Assembly (NCBI RefSeq): GCF_028369105.1
Contig: NZ_JAQNDO010000001.1
Location: 12,184,501 to 12,248,500 of the forward strand
DNA: 64,000 bases
Direction of reading: 5' to 3'
DNA from: Polyangium mundeleinium
GTDB lineage: Bacteria; Myxococcota_A; Polyangia; Polyangiales; Polyangiaceae
Made by a program: the position numbers and the translations under genes. Below, one piece after another: positions 1 to 8,125 of this stretch (position 1 is the first letter of the stretch; each line of letters opens with the position of its first letter). The notes under the pieces are model-generated. The model did no database searches, was not told the origin of the DNA, and worked only from the letters and a program-made list of their open reading frames with translations.

Positions 1-440
1 CGGTGCACGACGCCCGAGGCGTGCGCGGCGGCGAGGGCGAAGGCGGCATCGACGGCGATGCGCGTGGCGCGGACGGGCGTGAGCGTGCGCGCGTAGGAGA
101 GCGTGTCGGCGAGGTCGAGCCCGACGAGGTGCTCGGCCACGAAGTACGGCAAGCCATTCGGCAAGGTGCCGGAGTCGTGAATCTGGAGGACGCGTGGATC
201 GGCGACGCGGCACGCGGAGGCGATCTCGCGATGGAAGCGCGCGCGCAGCATCTCGTTCGACTGGTGCTCGGAGCGCAGCACCTTCACGGTGACGCGAGGA
301 CCGTTGCGCCCGCCGCGCAGCCCTTCGGCGACGTAGACGTGACCCACGCCTCCGCTGCCGAGGTACTGGATGACGCGGAAGCGCTTGTCGATGACAGCTC
401 CGATGAGCGCATCGGACGTGGCGGAGCTCTCGCGGTGCAT
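1..440 (-). CDS. Serine/threonine protein kinase, N-terminal part (cut by window edge)
   Basis: Translating the minus strand from the ATG at 440 gives MHRESSATSDALIGAVIDKR, then the glycine-rich loop GSGGVGHVYVAEG and a VTVKVL strand carrying the ATP-binding lysine. The frame runs open to the window edge and ends at AAAHASGVVH, just where the HRD catalytic loop of a Hanks-type kinase would begin. About 146 residues are visible; catalytic loop, DFG and everything C-terminal lie outside. The start is 12 bases downstream of the gluQ stop, so the two genes probably share a transcript. Substrate and membrane topology cannot be judged. Confidence 0.85.
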   Translation of the reverse strand, partial: MHRESSATSDALIGAVIDKRFRVIQYLGSGGVGHVYVAEGLRGGRNGPRVTVKVLRSEHQSNEMLRARFHREIASACRVADPRVLQIHDSGTLPNGLPYFVAEHLVGLDLADTLSYARTLTPVRATRIAVDAAFALAAAHASGVVH

Positions 441-452
441 CGGCGGGGAATC

Positions 453-1406
453 TTACCGCGCGACGATCGCCGACACACGCACGGATTCGCGCGGCAAGCG
501 AGACCAGTCGAGCGACGCGGCGAGCGCTTCGAGCGGCGCATCGGCGTCACCGACGTCGTGGCCGTACGCGCGGGCGATGGCGCGCACGAGCGCGCGCGGG
601 TCGCGCCCCGCGGCGCGATGATCGTGGAGCGGCATGAGCTTGTCCCGCTTGGCGAGGCGGCTGCCGTCGTCGGCGACGAGCAAGGGGACGTGCGCGAACG
701 TGGGAGGTGCTCCGCCGAGCAGCCTCGCGAGGAGGATCTGCCGCGCGGAGGAGCTCGCGAGGTCGCCGCCGCGCACGACGTCGGTGATCTGCATGTGGAG
801 GTCGTCGACGACGACGACGAGCTGATACGCGAAGACGCCGTCGCCGCGGCGGAGGACGAAGTCGCCGGTCACGTGGCCGACGTGCTCGGTGTACGTGCCG
901 AGCACGCGGTCGTGGACGGTGACGATCGCGCGGTCGTCGTCGGGCACGGCGAGGCGAACAGCGGGCGGGCGGCGGAAGTCACGCTTCTGCATGCCGAAGG
1001 GCCTGCACGTGCCGGGGTAACGAGGTCCTTCCTCGCCGGCGTGTGGCGCGCTGGCGACGCGGGCGATCTCGGCGCGGGAGCAGTCGCAGTAGTAGACGAA
1101 CCCGCGCGCGGCGAGCTGCTCGATGGCGGCTTCGTAGAGGGCGAGGCGCTCGGATTGCACGTACGGCGCGAAGGGGCCGCCCTGCGCGGAAGATTCGTCC
1201 CAGCGAAGGCCAAGCCACGCGAGGTCGTCGAGCAGGGCCTCGGCCGCGCCGGGGACGACACGCGGGCGGTCGATGTCTTCCATGCGGAGGACGAGGGTGC
1301 CGCGCGCTTGCATGGCGGCGGCGGCGCAAAAAAGGGCGGCGGCGGCGCTGCCGAGGTGGAGGGCGCCGGTGGGCGATGGGGCGAATCGGCCGCGGTAGGC
1401 GGTCAT
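453..1406 (-). CDS. gluQ: Glutamyl-Q tRNA(Asp) synthetase
   Basis: A 317-residue truncated glutamyl-tRNA synthetase paralogue that, in characterised members, charges glutamate onto the queuosine base of tRNA(Asp). It starts MTAYRGRFAPSPTGALHLGS, with HLGS as the HIGH-type motif. LRMEDIDRPR is the conserved amino-acid/ATP pocket segment. CDCSRAEI plus a later YPGTCR matches the family's zinc-binding Cys-x-Cys...Tyr...Cys pattern, and SRLAKRDK is the KMSKS equivalent. There is no anticodon-binding domain, as expected for GluQRS. The frame is open further upstream through a tandem repeat, but homology begins at 1406. Cytosolic; a Ser/Thr kinase gene follows after 12 bases. Confidence 0.93.
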   Translation of the reverse strand: MTAYRGRFAPSPTGALHLGSAAAALFCAAAAMQARGTLVLRMEDIDRPRVVPGAAEALLDDLAWLGLRWDESSAQGGPFAPYVQSERLALYEAAIEQLAARGFVYYCDCSRAEIARVASAPHAGEEGPRYPGTCRPFGMQKRDFRRPPAVRLAVPDDDRAIVTVHDRVLGTYTEHVGHVTGDFVLRRGDGVFAYQLVVVVDDLHMQITDVVRGGDLASSSARQILLARLLGGAPPTFAHVPLLVADDGSRLAKRDKLMPLHDHRAAGRDPRALVRAIARAYGHDVGDADAPLEALAASLDWSRLPRESVRVSAIVAR

Positions 1407-1423
1407 GGTGGGGCGAGAGGGAC

Positions 1424-1640
1424 TGAACCACCCGCGAGGCGGGTCGTCGAGGGTTCGAAGGGGTCTCGAACCACCGGCGAGCCAGGTCGGCGGCGGTTCC
1501 AGGTGGTTCGAACCACCGGCGAGCCGGGTCGGCGGCGCTTCGAAGTGGTTTCGAACCACGCGAACGCCGGGTCGGCGGCGCTTCGAGGCGGTTTCGAACC
1601 ACGCGAACGCCGGGTCGACGGCGCTTTGAAGTGGTTCGAC
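1424..1640. repeat. Five tandem 42-43-bp repeats with a TTCGAA-centred palindrome
   Basis: Five units of about 42-43 bases follow one another. Each runs roughly TCGAACCACC, GCGAGCCGGG, TCGGCGGCG, then CTTCGAAGTGGT. Where two units join, the sequence makes a dyad centred on TTCGAA; at 1502-1517 it is a perfect 16-base palindrome, GGTGGTTCGAACCACC. The array fills the gap between gluQ and the next minus-strand gene, and its last bases touch that gene's stop codon. All frames stay open through it, but the unit is not always a multiple of three, so I do not read it as coding. Confidence 0.85.
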
Positions 1641-2395
1641 TAGGCCTTTTCGGGGACTTTGGCGGCGGGGGCGCTCCTCGCGCGTGCGTCGGCCTTCTTC
1701 TCCGCGTCGCGGAGCGGCCCGAAGACGAGCGCCTCGGTGGCGGGCGCGAGCTCGGCGAGCTCGGCGTCGGCGACGAAGGCATTGACGACCCGGATCCACC
1801 GATTGCGCGCCTTGACGAGCGCCGACCCGGTGGCGAGCTCGGATTGCTCGGCGAGGAGGCGCCCTTTTTCGTCCTCGCGCTCGCCGAGCTGCTTGCCGAG
1901 GAAAATCCACTCTTCGAGGTACGCCGTGAGGGATTTCTGCGCGGGCCCCTGGCCGATGAAAATGGCATTCGTGCGCATCTTGAGCGCGGGCGTGAGGCGA
2001 TCGGCGAGCTGCTGCGCCTGGCCGGCCTGCGCGCGATAGGTCTTTTGCAAGCTGGGGAGGCCGTCGGGGACGAGGATATCGCGGAGCTGGATGAGATCCG
2101 CTCCGATCTCATCGCCGAGGAGTTCGGCGGTGGAGGTGAGGAACCCGAAGGCACCCCGGATGATCGCATCGTGGCGGACGTCGATCCTGGTCTCCTCGGC
2201 GCTGATCTCGTCGAGCCGCGGATTCTTGGAGGGCTGCGCCGCGGCGCCGAGAATGGAATGGATCTCGTCGATGCGGGAGAGCTTGGCGGAGAGATCGGGG
2301 TTTCCGAGAATGGCCGCGCGGGCGGGGGAGTGAGGGTCGGTCCAGGTGGCGGAGACCTGGAGCATTTCTTCGGTCTGGAGGTTCTTGAAGGCCAT
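1640..2395 (-). CDS. Hypothetical protein, helical, 251 residues
   Basis: Not recognised. Starting at MAFKNLQTEEMLQVSATWTD the protein is 251 residues, rich in Ala, Leu, Glu and Arg, with long predicted-helix stretches and no signal peptide or membrane segment; it looks like a soluble, possibly coiled-coil protein. Codon use is strongly GC3-biased like its neighbours, which supports it being real. A start 7 codons upstream (2416) is also possible; neither has a convincing ribosome-binding site. Its stop codon abuts the repeat array that separates it from gluQ. Confidence 0.65.
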   Translation of the reverse strand: MAFKNLQTEEMLQVSATWTDPHSPARAAILGNPDLSAKLSRIDEIHSILGAAAQPSKNPRLDEISAEETRIDVRHDAIIRGAFGFLTSTAELLGDEIGADLIQLRDILVPDGLPSLQKTYRAQAGQAQQLADRLTPALKMRTNAIFIGQGPAQKSLTAYLEEWIFLGKQLGEREDEKGRLLAEQSELATGSALVKARNRWIRVVNAFVADAELAELAPATEALVFGPLRDAEKKADARARSAPAAKVPEKA

Positions 2396-2465
2396 GGTGT
2401 GCGCGGACGGTACCATGGGATACCGCGGGCGGACAAGAGGCCCGTGGGGTGGCCTACGGGGAGCT

Positions 2466-3005
2466 TCAGCCCTGGCCGATCGGTCCGCTCGCCTTCTTCA
2501 TCATCTCCACGACGCTCGCTTCCAGCCGCTCCCGGTACGCGTGCATCTCCTCCACGAGGAGACGCATTTCGCGCTCGACGTCCTTGAGCATCTCCATCTT
2601 CTCGACGTCCTCGCGCATCCGCACGATGTCCTCGTGCCGGACGTCGTGTCCCCCCTCCTCCATGAGGGAATCGAAGAGCTCCGGCTGCGAGGCGAGCTCG
2701 TCGAGGACCTCCTTCATCTGCTCGGTGCGCGCTTCGCTCCTCGGCTTCATCTGCGCGCGCTCCTCCGGCGTGAGCCGCCTCCGGAGCAGCGGGAGCATCT
2801 CCATCAGCTCCTGCAGGTGCCGCTGGCCCTGTTCATGGTCGAGCGCGGGCCTCGGGCCGGGGGCGTTCTCCAGCGTCATGCCCACCTCGACCGCGAGCGC
2901 GTGGCGTTGCTCGCGCAAAAAAGCCACCACGAGGTCGACACGGCGCCGCATCTCGGAGATCGAAATCGTGTCGAGTTTCTGCTGAAGATCGTCGTCGTCT
3001 GCCAT
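2466..3005 (-). CDS. Hypothetical Met/Glu-rich helical protein
   Basis: A 179-residue protein starting MADDDDLQQKLDTISISEMR. The start at 3005 is chosen because GGAGGG lies about 6 bases upstream. The sequence is almost entirely charged and amphipathic (LQELMEMLPLLRRRLTPEER, then MREDVEKMEMLKDVEREMR), so it is probably an alpha-helical, partly coiled-coil cytosolic protein. No family recognised. The gene sits 14 bases downstream of the next one on the same strand, which suggests a shared transcript. Confidence 0.7.
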   Translation of the reverse strand: MADDDDLQQKLDTISISEMRRRVDLVVAFLREQRHALAVEVGMTLENAPGPRPALDHEQGQRHLQELMEMLPLLRRRLTPEERAQMKPRSEARTEQMKEVLDELASQPELFDSLMEEGGHDVRHEDIVRMREDVEKMEMLKDVEREMRLLVEEMHAYRERLEASVVEMMKKASGPIGQG

Positions 3006-3019
3006 CGAAATCCCTCCGC

Positions 3020-3607
3020 TCACCGCCCCCGCTCGTAATCCTTCGCCGCGCGCTCGACGATGTCCCAATCCCGCGCCGCCCGCTCCGACTCGGCCACGAG
3101 ATCCGCCGTGAACAACGTGAGCCCCCAGATCCCATTCTCGCGCCGCCGAAACCCATACCGCGTCCCGCGCGCCGTTTCCACCGTCGCCCGCTCGCCCACG
3201 ATTTCAACCTTCGCCATGCCGGAGAGATCCCGCCGGAGCCGCGTCACGAATCCCTTTTTCGTCGCGAGATCCACCCATACGTCCGCCCCGTCCTCGGCCG
3301 TCGCGTGTGTCCGGTACGCGTCGAGCAGCCGCGTGCGCTCGGCCTCGGGGTAGGCCTGCGCGATGCGCTCGCTCGCCTTTTTGCGATAATCGCGGATGCT
3401 GTAGGCGGCGTGCTGCGCGGAGTCTTCGAGGTAATGGAAGCAGGTGCGGGCGTCGCCCTGCGCGAGGTTGAAGGCGATCCGCAGGTAGGCGCCTTCGGGC
3501 GTGGTGTCCGGCGGGAAACGAGACGCCGCCCAGAAGACGTAACCGCCGCCGCCGAGCGTGAGGAGGGCGAGGCCGGAGGCGAGGGCTTGGCGGCGCGTGA
3601 GGGGCAT
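3020..3607 (-). CDS. Hypothetical membrane-anchored or secreted protein
   Basis: A 195-residue protein starting MPLTRRQALASGLALLTLGG. The N-terminus has a basic n-region followed by a hydrophobic stretch to about residue 27, a signal anchor; the TRRQ-like start faintly resembles a Tat signal but lacks the full motif. The rest is a soluble alpha/beta-looking domain (EGAYLRIAFNLAQGDARTCF and YGFRRRENGIWGLTLFTADL) that reads like a small DUF4878- or NTF2-type fold; that is a guess. It lies 14 bases upstream of the Met/Glu-rich gene on the same strand. Confidence 0.65.
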   Translation of the reverse strand: MPLTRRQALASGLALLTLGGGGYVFWAASRFPPDTTPEGAYLRIAFNLAQGDARTCFHYLEDSAQHAAYSIRDYRKKASERIAQAYPEAERTRLLDAYRTHATAEDGADVWVDLATKKGFVTRLRRDLSGMAKVEIVGERATVETARGTRYGFRRRENGIWGLTLFTADLVAESERAARDWDIVERAAKDYERGR

Positions 3608-3677
3608 CGGCGAGTTCAGCGTCTCGTTTCCACGGAAAAGGCCGCTCGGCAAGCGGACAGGCGCGTCGAGATCCGCA

Positions 3678-4901
3678 TCAGAACGTGTGGACGAAGAGGC
3701 CGCTCCGGAGCTTCGGCTCGAACCAGGTGCTCTTCGGCGGCATGAGCAGACCCGCGTCGCTCACCGCGAAGAGCTGCTCGATCTGCGTCGGGTAGAGGTG
3801 CAGGCCGAGCGTGAACGCCCCCGCGTCGACGCGCCGTTCGAGCTCGCCGTACCCACGGATGCCACCCACGAAGTCGACATGCTTGTCCCGGCGAGGGTCC
3901 TTCACGCCGAAGATCGGGCCGAGGAGGAGGTCCTGCGCGATCGAGCAGTCGAGCGAGGCGACCGGATCCTGGTCGCGCGCGGGATCCTGCGGGGCACGGA
4001 GGAGGTACCACTTGCCGGCGAGGTAAGCGCCGAAGGTGCGCGGCTCGGGCGGGGTCGCGGCGAGGCCGTCGGGGCGCGGCTCGACCTGCATCACGGACGC
4101 GAGGCGCTCGAGGATCGCCTCGGGCGAGCGGCCTTCGAGGTCCCGCACGACGCGGTTGTACGGCAGGATCTTCATCTGGTCGTGCGGGAAGACGACCGCG
4201 AGGAAGACGTCATGTTCGCGGCCGTCGCCGCGATACGTCTGGTGCACGCGGGCCGCGGCGGCGCTGCGGTGGTGGCCGTCGGCCACGTAGAGGCACGGCA
4301 CGTCCTCGAAGCGCTCTTCGAGGGCGCGCGTGGCGTCGCGGCCGAGCACCCAGAAGCGATGGCCAACGCCGTCCTTCGTGGTGAAGTCGTAGATCGGCGG
4401 CGCCTCGGTGGAGGCCCGGACGAGCGCGTCGATCGCCCCGTCCTTGCGGTACGTGAGGAAGACGGGCTCGTCGTGCGCGGCGAGCTCGTCGATGTGGCGC
4501 GTGCGGTCGTCTTCCTTGTCGGCCCGGGTTTTCTCGTGCTTCTTGATCGTCTCGGCGAGGTACTCGGAGACGGCCGCGCAGCCGACGACGCCGATCTGGC
4601 GGTGGTCGCCCATGGTCTGCGCGTAAAGGTAGAGGTGCGGCTCGGGGTCCGCGGCGAGCGCGCCTTCAGCGATGAGCTTCGCCAGGTTGTGCGCGCCCAT
4701 GGCGTAGACCGCGTCGTCGTGCTCGTCCGTGCCCTCGGGGAGGTCGATCTCGGGGCGGGAGACGTGCAGGAAGCTCGCCGCGTTGCCTTCCGCGAGCTTG
4801 CGCGCCTCGGCCGTGGAGATGACGTCGTACGGCGGGCTCGCAACCTCAGGGGCCAAGGAGGGCGGGGGGCGGAAGGCGCGGAAGGGGCGGACTTTGGCCA
4901 T
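3678..4901 (-). CDS. DUF1015 family protein
   Basis: The 407 residues match the DUF1015 family from end to end. MAKVRPFRAFRPPP at the start and ASPPYDVISTAEARKLAEGN are the usual opening, and LYVADGHHRSAAAARVHQ is the hallmark motif. Length is typical. The protein is cytosolic; the family's biochemical role is not established, although the conserved His-rich motif suggests a catalytic or metal site. The gene is first in a minus-strand series of housekeeping-like genes and lies 74 bases from the low-GC island on its upstream side. Confidence 0.88.
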   Translation of the reverse strand: MAKVRPFRAFRPPPSLAPEVASPPYDVISTAEARKLAEGNAASFLHVSRPEIDLPEGTDEHDDAVYAMGAHNLAKLIAEGALAADPEPHLYLYAQTMGDHRQIGVVGCAAVSEYLAETIKKHEKTRADKEDDRTRHIDELAAHDEPVFLTYRKDGAIDALVRASTEAPPIYDFTTKDGVGHRFWVLGRDATRALEERFEDVPCLYVADGHHRSAAAARVHQTYRGDGREHDVFLAVVFPHDQMKILPYNRVVRDLEGRSPEAILERLASVMQVEPRPDGLAATPPEPRTFGAYLAGKWYLLRAPQDPARDQDPVASLDCSIAQDLLLGPIFGVKDPRRDKHVDFVGGIRGYGELERRVDAGAFTLGLHLYPTQIEQLFAVSDAGLLMPPKSTWFEPKLRSGLFVHTF

Positions 4902-4975
4902 GCGCTGCGGTTAGCCCGGTTGGGCTCAGGTGTCGAGGCGGAACGCGGGGGGATGGGGAGCGAAGCTCATTTCGT

Positions 4976-7504
4976 TTACTCCTCTCCTTTCCGCTTGCGG
5001 TAGTAACGCATTCTCAGCGAGGTCTTGAAGAGTCGTCCGGCTCGCCATTGTCCCGGGTATTTGGGGCGATCTTCGAATATACCGAACTGACGCATTCGGT
5101 CGAGCGCGTGCCCAACGGTCACTCTGTCGATGCCCGTACGACTCGCCAGCTCGTCACGACGGCTCTCGACCTCGAACGGAGTGACGGTGCCTGCGAATGC
5201 CGCGATCAAGCGCGACAGCATCTCGTTGTCCATTTCGACGAGGTTACGGAGCTCGGCGTTAACATCGATCAAGAACTTCGCGGCCGCCTCTTCGTGTGCA
5301 AAGAACACGAGCGCATCGCTGATCTTCCCGTCATCCCCCAGCTCTGGACCGTGGAACGCTCTTCGTTTCGCATCCTGACCGGCGATGATGCGAAGGAAAT
5401 CGTCATAAATCCGGGGGTAGTACGAAGACTCGCCCGTCGGGTCATCGCTGAAATAGGTTTTCAGGAACGTGGTTGTGTTCAAGTTAAGGCGACCGAGATT
5501 CCTCGGAAATATCTCGAGCAGCAACTCCTCACACGCCTCAACTGTCAGCGCGCCATTAAGAATCGCGCCTGCATACTCATGCTCGTTGATTACCTCGTAC
5601 GCCGCAGCGAACCGTCGCTCAAACCACGGGAGTTTGCGTATACGCGACAGAGCAAAGTTCAAGATGCCTTGGGTATACCAAACCAGATCCCATCTACGGC
5701 CATGCGCCTGTTGCTCGAAGTTCTCGTAACCTCGATCGGCCAAATCCTTACGAATGAAGATTCGCATGCGAACTTTGTCGCTGAAGACAGGGTCACTCCG
5801 CAGCGCAGACTCCACGCGAAAAAGGGCTCCCACGAAATCAAATGTTTCGGCTGGCCTGAAGGCCGTCTCGAGCCCATCAATCAAAAACGTCCTTGCACAT
5901 GCTGCGTTTGCAGCCGCCATCCTGGCCAGACGCAAGCTTCTCTCTGCCTCATGACCGGCCATGTCGAGTGCTGCAGACATCGCGGAGCGTTCGGTGTCCT
6001 CACGTTCCAGAGCCACGCGCAGCAGCGTCCACCAGAACAGTTCCGGGTCTCGACTCGTTTTGCGCGCGAACTCTTGGAGCACGGTGTCGCCCGCCGTGAT
6101 GCCAGTTTCTCCAGCAACTTCGCTCGGTACGAGAAGCGCTTCGCCCAGATTCTCCTCGACGAGCGTCCGCATGAGGCGGGTCTTGCCAGTACCCTTGCGC
6201 CCAACAATGAAAATATATGGGCTGTTGCGCGGTCGCAGCGCGCGCAACGCCTCTGTTTGAATCAAATCGCCCTCATCGAGCGCACCGCTCGGATGGAGCA
6301 CAGCCTGCTTGGTAGGCGCTGATGCAATTTTCTCTACAGCAGGTCGACCCGCCAGGTCGAGAAGCCTTCGAAGCATCTCACATGATTCACGTACCGCAGC
6401 CCCGACGCGTCCGGCATCCGGAACGCGTGTTTCATTGAATGCAGTATCATAAGGCCACACGATCCAGTGATCGGCAATGTCTTCGGCGGTTGGCACGTCA
6501 TCGGGATCCATCTCAGGCGTCGCTTTGGCGGCAGCCAGCTCTCCGACCGGCTCCGATGCCTGGTCCCACATTCGCCTGCGATATTCTTCCACCGTGGACT
6601 CGTTGTCCGGCTTGAACGATACGAGCGCGCCTGGGTTCCGAGGCCTCAGGCTCCAAAGGTGCCGCAAATGATTCTTTGCAGGTCTCCACTGACCATCCAT
6701 ACGTGCAAAGACGATGACAGGACCAGGCAAATGCCGCACCCAAGGAGGGAGCGTCGATGAAAGTCCTGTACGATGATCGACGAGCACGACATCGTAGTCG
6801 ACAGCGAGCTTTACGACGCCGGAGATAATTTTGCTCTGACTTGGTGGGTGGACATTGCCCTCTAGCGCCAGCGCGGCCGCATCGAGATCAAAACGCTCCC
6901 CTTGAGGTCGAAATGGCAAAACATCCACGTAACCTCGACCGCGCGCCGGAGTCACTGCGCGCACGGGGGTCACGTCCGCGCCGGCATGTATGCCGAGGAT
7001 TGAGGAGGCCATACCCCAAGCGGGTGTACCGAAGAGGATGTCTAGCGAAGGCGCCTCGGCGTCGACATCGATGGTCAGTACGCGCCACCCATCATCCGCC
7101 AACTTTCGAGCAAGAAAGCAGAGTACGGTGGAGCGCGTCTGCCCACCCTTGTAGCCATAAAAATGAGCTACAAGGGGGCTGGGGCTATCGAGTGGCTCGG
7201 GCTGCGGGTCTTCCTCGATGAGGAGTCGTGCCCAAAAGTGACCGCGATCCGCCTTTCTCGCGGTAGAGGCCTCGCCCGGCGTCTGGAGATCCAATCGGAA
7301 GAATAGCCTGTTGCAGACAGCTTGTAGATCCGCTATCGAAATGCGTACCCGTCTGGCCAGGAATTGTTCCCGGTCGTCCTCGTCGATCCCCTCGAAAGAA
7401 GCAGAGACCACGTGGATGCGGACGAAGGGAAACTGAAACCGACGCCTTGTCTCACCTGGAAACGCAGCGTCGATCTGAGCAATCAGATCAGCACCCGTCA
7501 GCAT
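4976..7504 (-). CDS. ParA/MinD-like domain fused to a second P-loop ATPase; candidate defence protein
   Basis: An 842-residue protein with two NTPase modules. Around residues 108-330 is a SIMIBI (ParA/MinD-like) domain with an atypical Walker A, HFYGYKGGQTRSTVLCFLA, followed by VLTIDVDAEAPSLDILFG and DYDVVLVDHRTGL. Around residues 425-700 is a second P-loop, IFIVGRKGTGKTRLMRTLV, with an acidic strand RTFLIDGLETAF, resembling STAND/Sll1717-type ATPases. The C-terminus looks like a winged helix (TGIDRVTVGHALDRMRQFG). Base composition is clearly lower in GC than the flanks. It overlaps the upstream gene by 7 bases. ParA-like KGG domains fused to a second ATPase occur in bacterial conflict systems, so defence is an inference from architecture and context; no nuclease or toxin domain was seen. 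Confidence 0.8.
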   Translation of the reverse strand: MLTGADLIAQIDAAFPGETRRRFQFPFVRIHVVSASFEGIDEDDREQFLARRVRISIADLQAVCNRLFFRLDLQTPGEASTARKADRGHFWARLLIEEDPQPEPLDSPSPLVAHFYGYKGGQTRSTVLCFLARKLADDGWRVLTIDVDAEAPSLDILFGTPAWGMASSILGIHAGADVTPVRAVTPARGRGYVDVLPFRPQGERFDLDAAALALEGNVHPPSQSKIISGVVKLAVDYDVVLVDHRTGLSSTLPPWVRHLPGPVIVFARMDGQWRPAKNHLRHLWSLRPRNPGALVSFKPDNESTVEEYRRRMWDQASEPVGELAAAKATPEMDPDDVPTAEDIADHWIVWPYDTAFNETRVPDAGRVGAAVRESCEMLRRLLDLAGRPAVEKIASAPTKQAVLHPSGALDEGDLIQTEALRALRPRNSPYIFIVGRKGTGKTRLMRTLVEENLGEALLVPSEVAGETGITAGDTVLQEFARKTSRDPELFWWTLLRVALEREDTERSAMSAALDMAGHEAERSLRLARMAAANAACARTFLIDGLETAFRPAETFDFVGALFRVESALRSDPVFSDKVRMRIFIRKDLADRGYENFEQQAHGRRWDLVWYTQGILNFALSRIRKLPWFERRFAAAYEVINEHEYAGAILNGALTVEACEELLLEIFPRNLGRLNLNTTTFLKTYFSDDPTGESSYYPRIYDDFLRIIAGQDAKRRAFHGPELGDDGKISDALVFFAHEEAAAKFLIDVNAELRNLVEMDNEMLSRLIAAFAGTVTPFEVESRRDELASRTGIDRVTVGHALDRMRQFGIFEDRPKYPGQWRAGRLFKTSLRMRYYRKRKGEE

Positions 7505-7896
7505 GCTTTGAGCCCCTTCTTCCTGAACTCCTCCCAGAGGCTCTCCAAAGCATCCAGGGCCGCCATGAGGTCTGTATCCGTCGTCGTGCCCGTATAATCA
7601 AATTCATGACGCAAATACCGGATATCCGGGTACTTCTTGGAGTTGACCTGCCTGGGAGTACCATCCCTGTGGCTGCACCACAGCTTCCTGAGGGTAGTAT
7701 CGAGCGCCGTTGCCAGCGAAGTCAACGCAGGATCGCTTCGCTTGTTCACCATCTCAATGACGTCGTGCCCCTCCGCATAGTTCGTCGAGTCGTCGTCCTT
7801 CAACGTCAACTCCAACGCTACCAGCCGGACGTACAGTCGAAGAAGCGAAGCAGACCCATCCACATTGAAGAATGCTGCTCGATTATGCTGATGCAT
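7498..7896 (-). CDS. Small unknown partner of the double-ATPase protein
   Basis: A 132-residue protein from MHQHNRAAFFNVDGSASLLR. A TTG start 9 codons upstream is possible but less likely. It is rich in helices (LLRLYVRLVALELTLKDDDS, then LTSLATALDTTLRKLWCSHR). No domain, signal or membrane segment recognised. Its last codons overlap the start of the ATPase gene by 7 bases (ATG at 7504, stop at 7500-7498), so the two are almost certainly translationally coupled and work together. It shares the lower GC of its partner. It could be a sensor, an effector or a regulator; the sequence does not decide. Confidence 0.7.
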   Translation of the reverse strand: MHQHNRAAFFNVDGSASLLRLYVRLVALELTLKDDDSTNYAEGHDVIEMVNKRSDPALTSLATALDTTLRKLWCSHRDGTPRQVNSKKYPDIRYLRHEFDYTGTTTDTDLMAALDALESLWEEFRKKGLKAC

Positions 7897-8125
7897 GCCG
7901 CCCGGTGATGCCCCGACGTACAACCGGCGTCAACAGTGCTTTCGAGGAACCTCAACCACACCCGTCGTCGACGTCTGATCACTCGTCCCAAACCCGCCAA
8001 AACCCCTCGCCGCGACGCCACAACCCCTCGCGGACGCGCGCACACGCCTTCGCCAAACGCGGACATGCGCCCCCTCACCCCGACCTCCCCCTTGACCAAG
8101 CAGATCCTGTGGTACACGTCCGGGC

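Noticed and set aside
3-1643. A long open plus-strand frame opposite the kinase and gluQ
   Set aside because: It mirrors codon bias of the minus-strand genes, has low-complexity Arg/Gly/Glu composition and no domain; typical antisense frame in GC-rich DNA.
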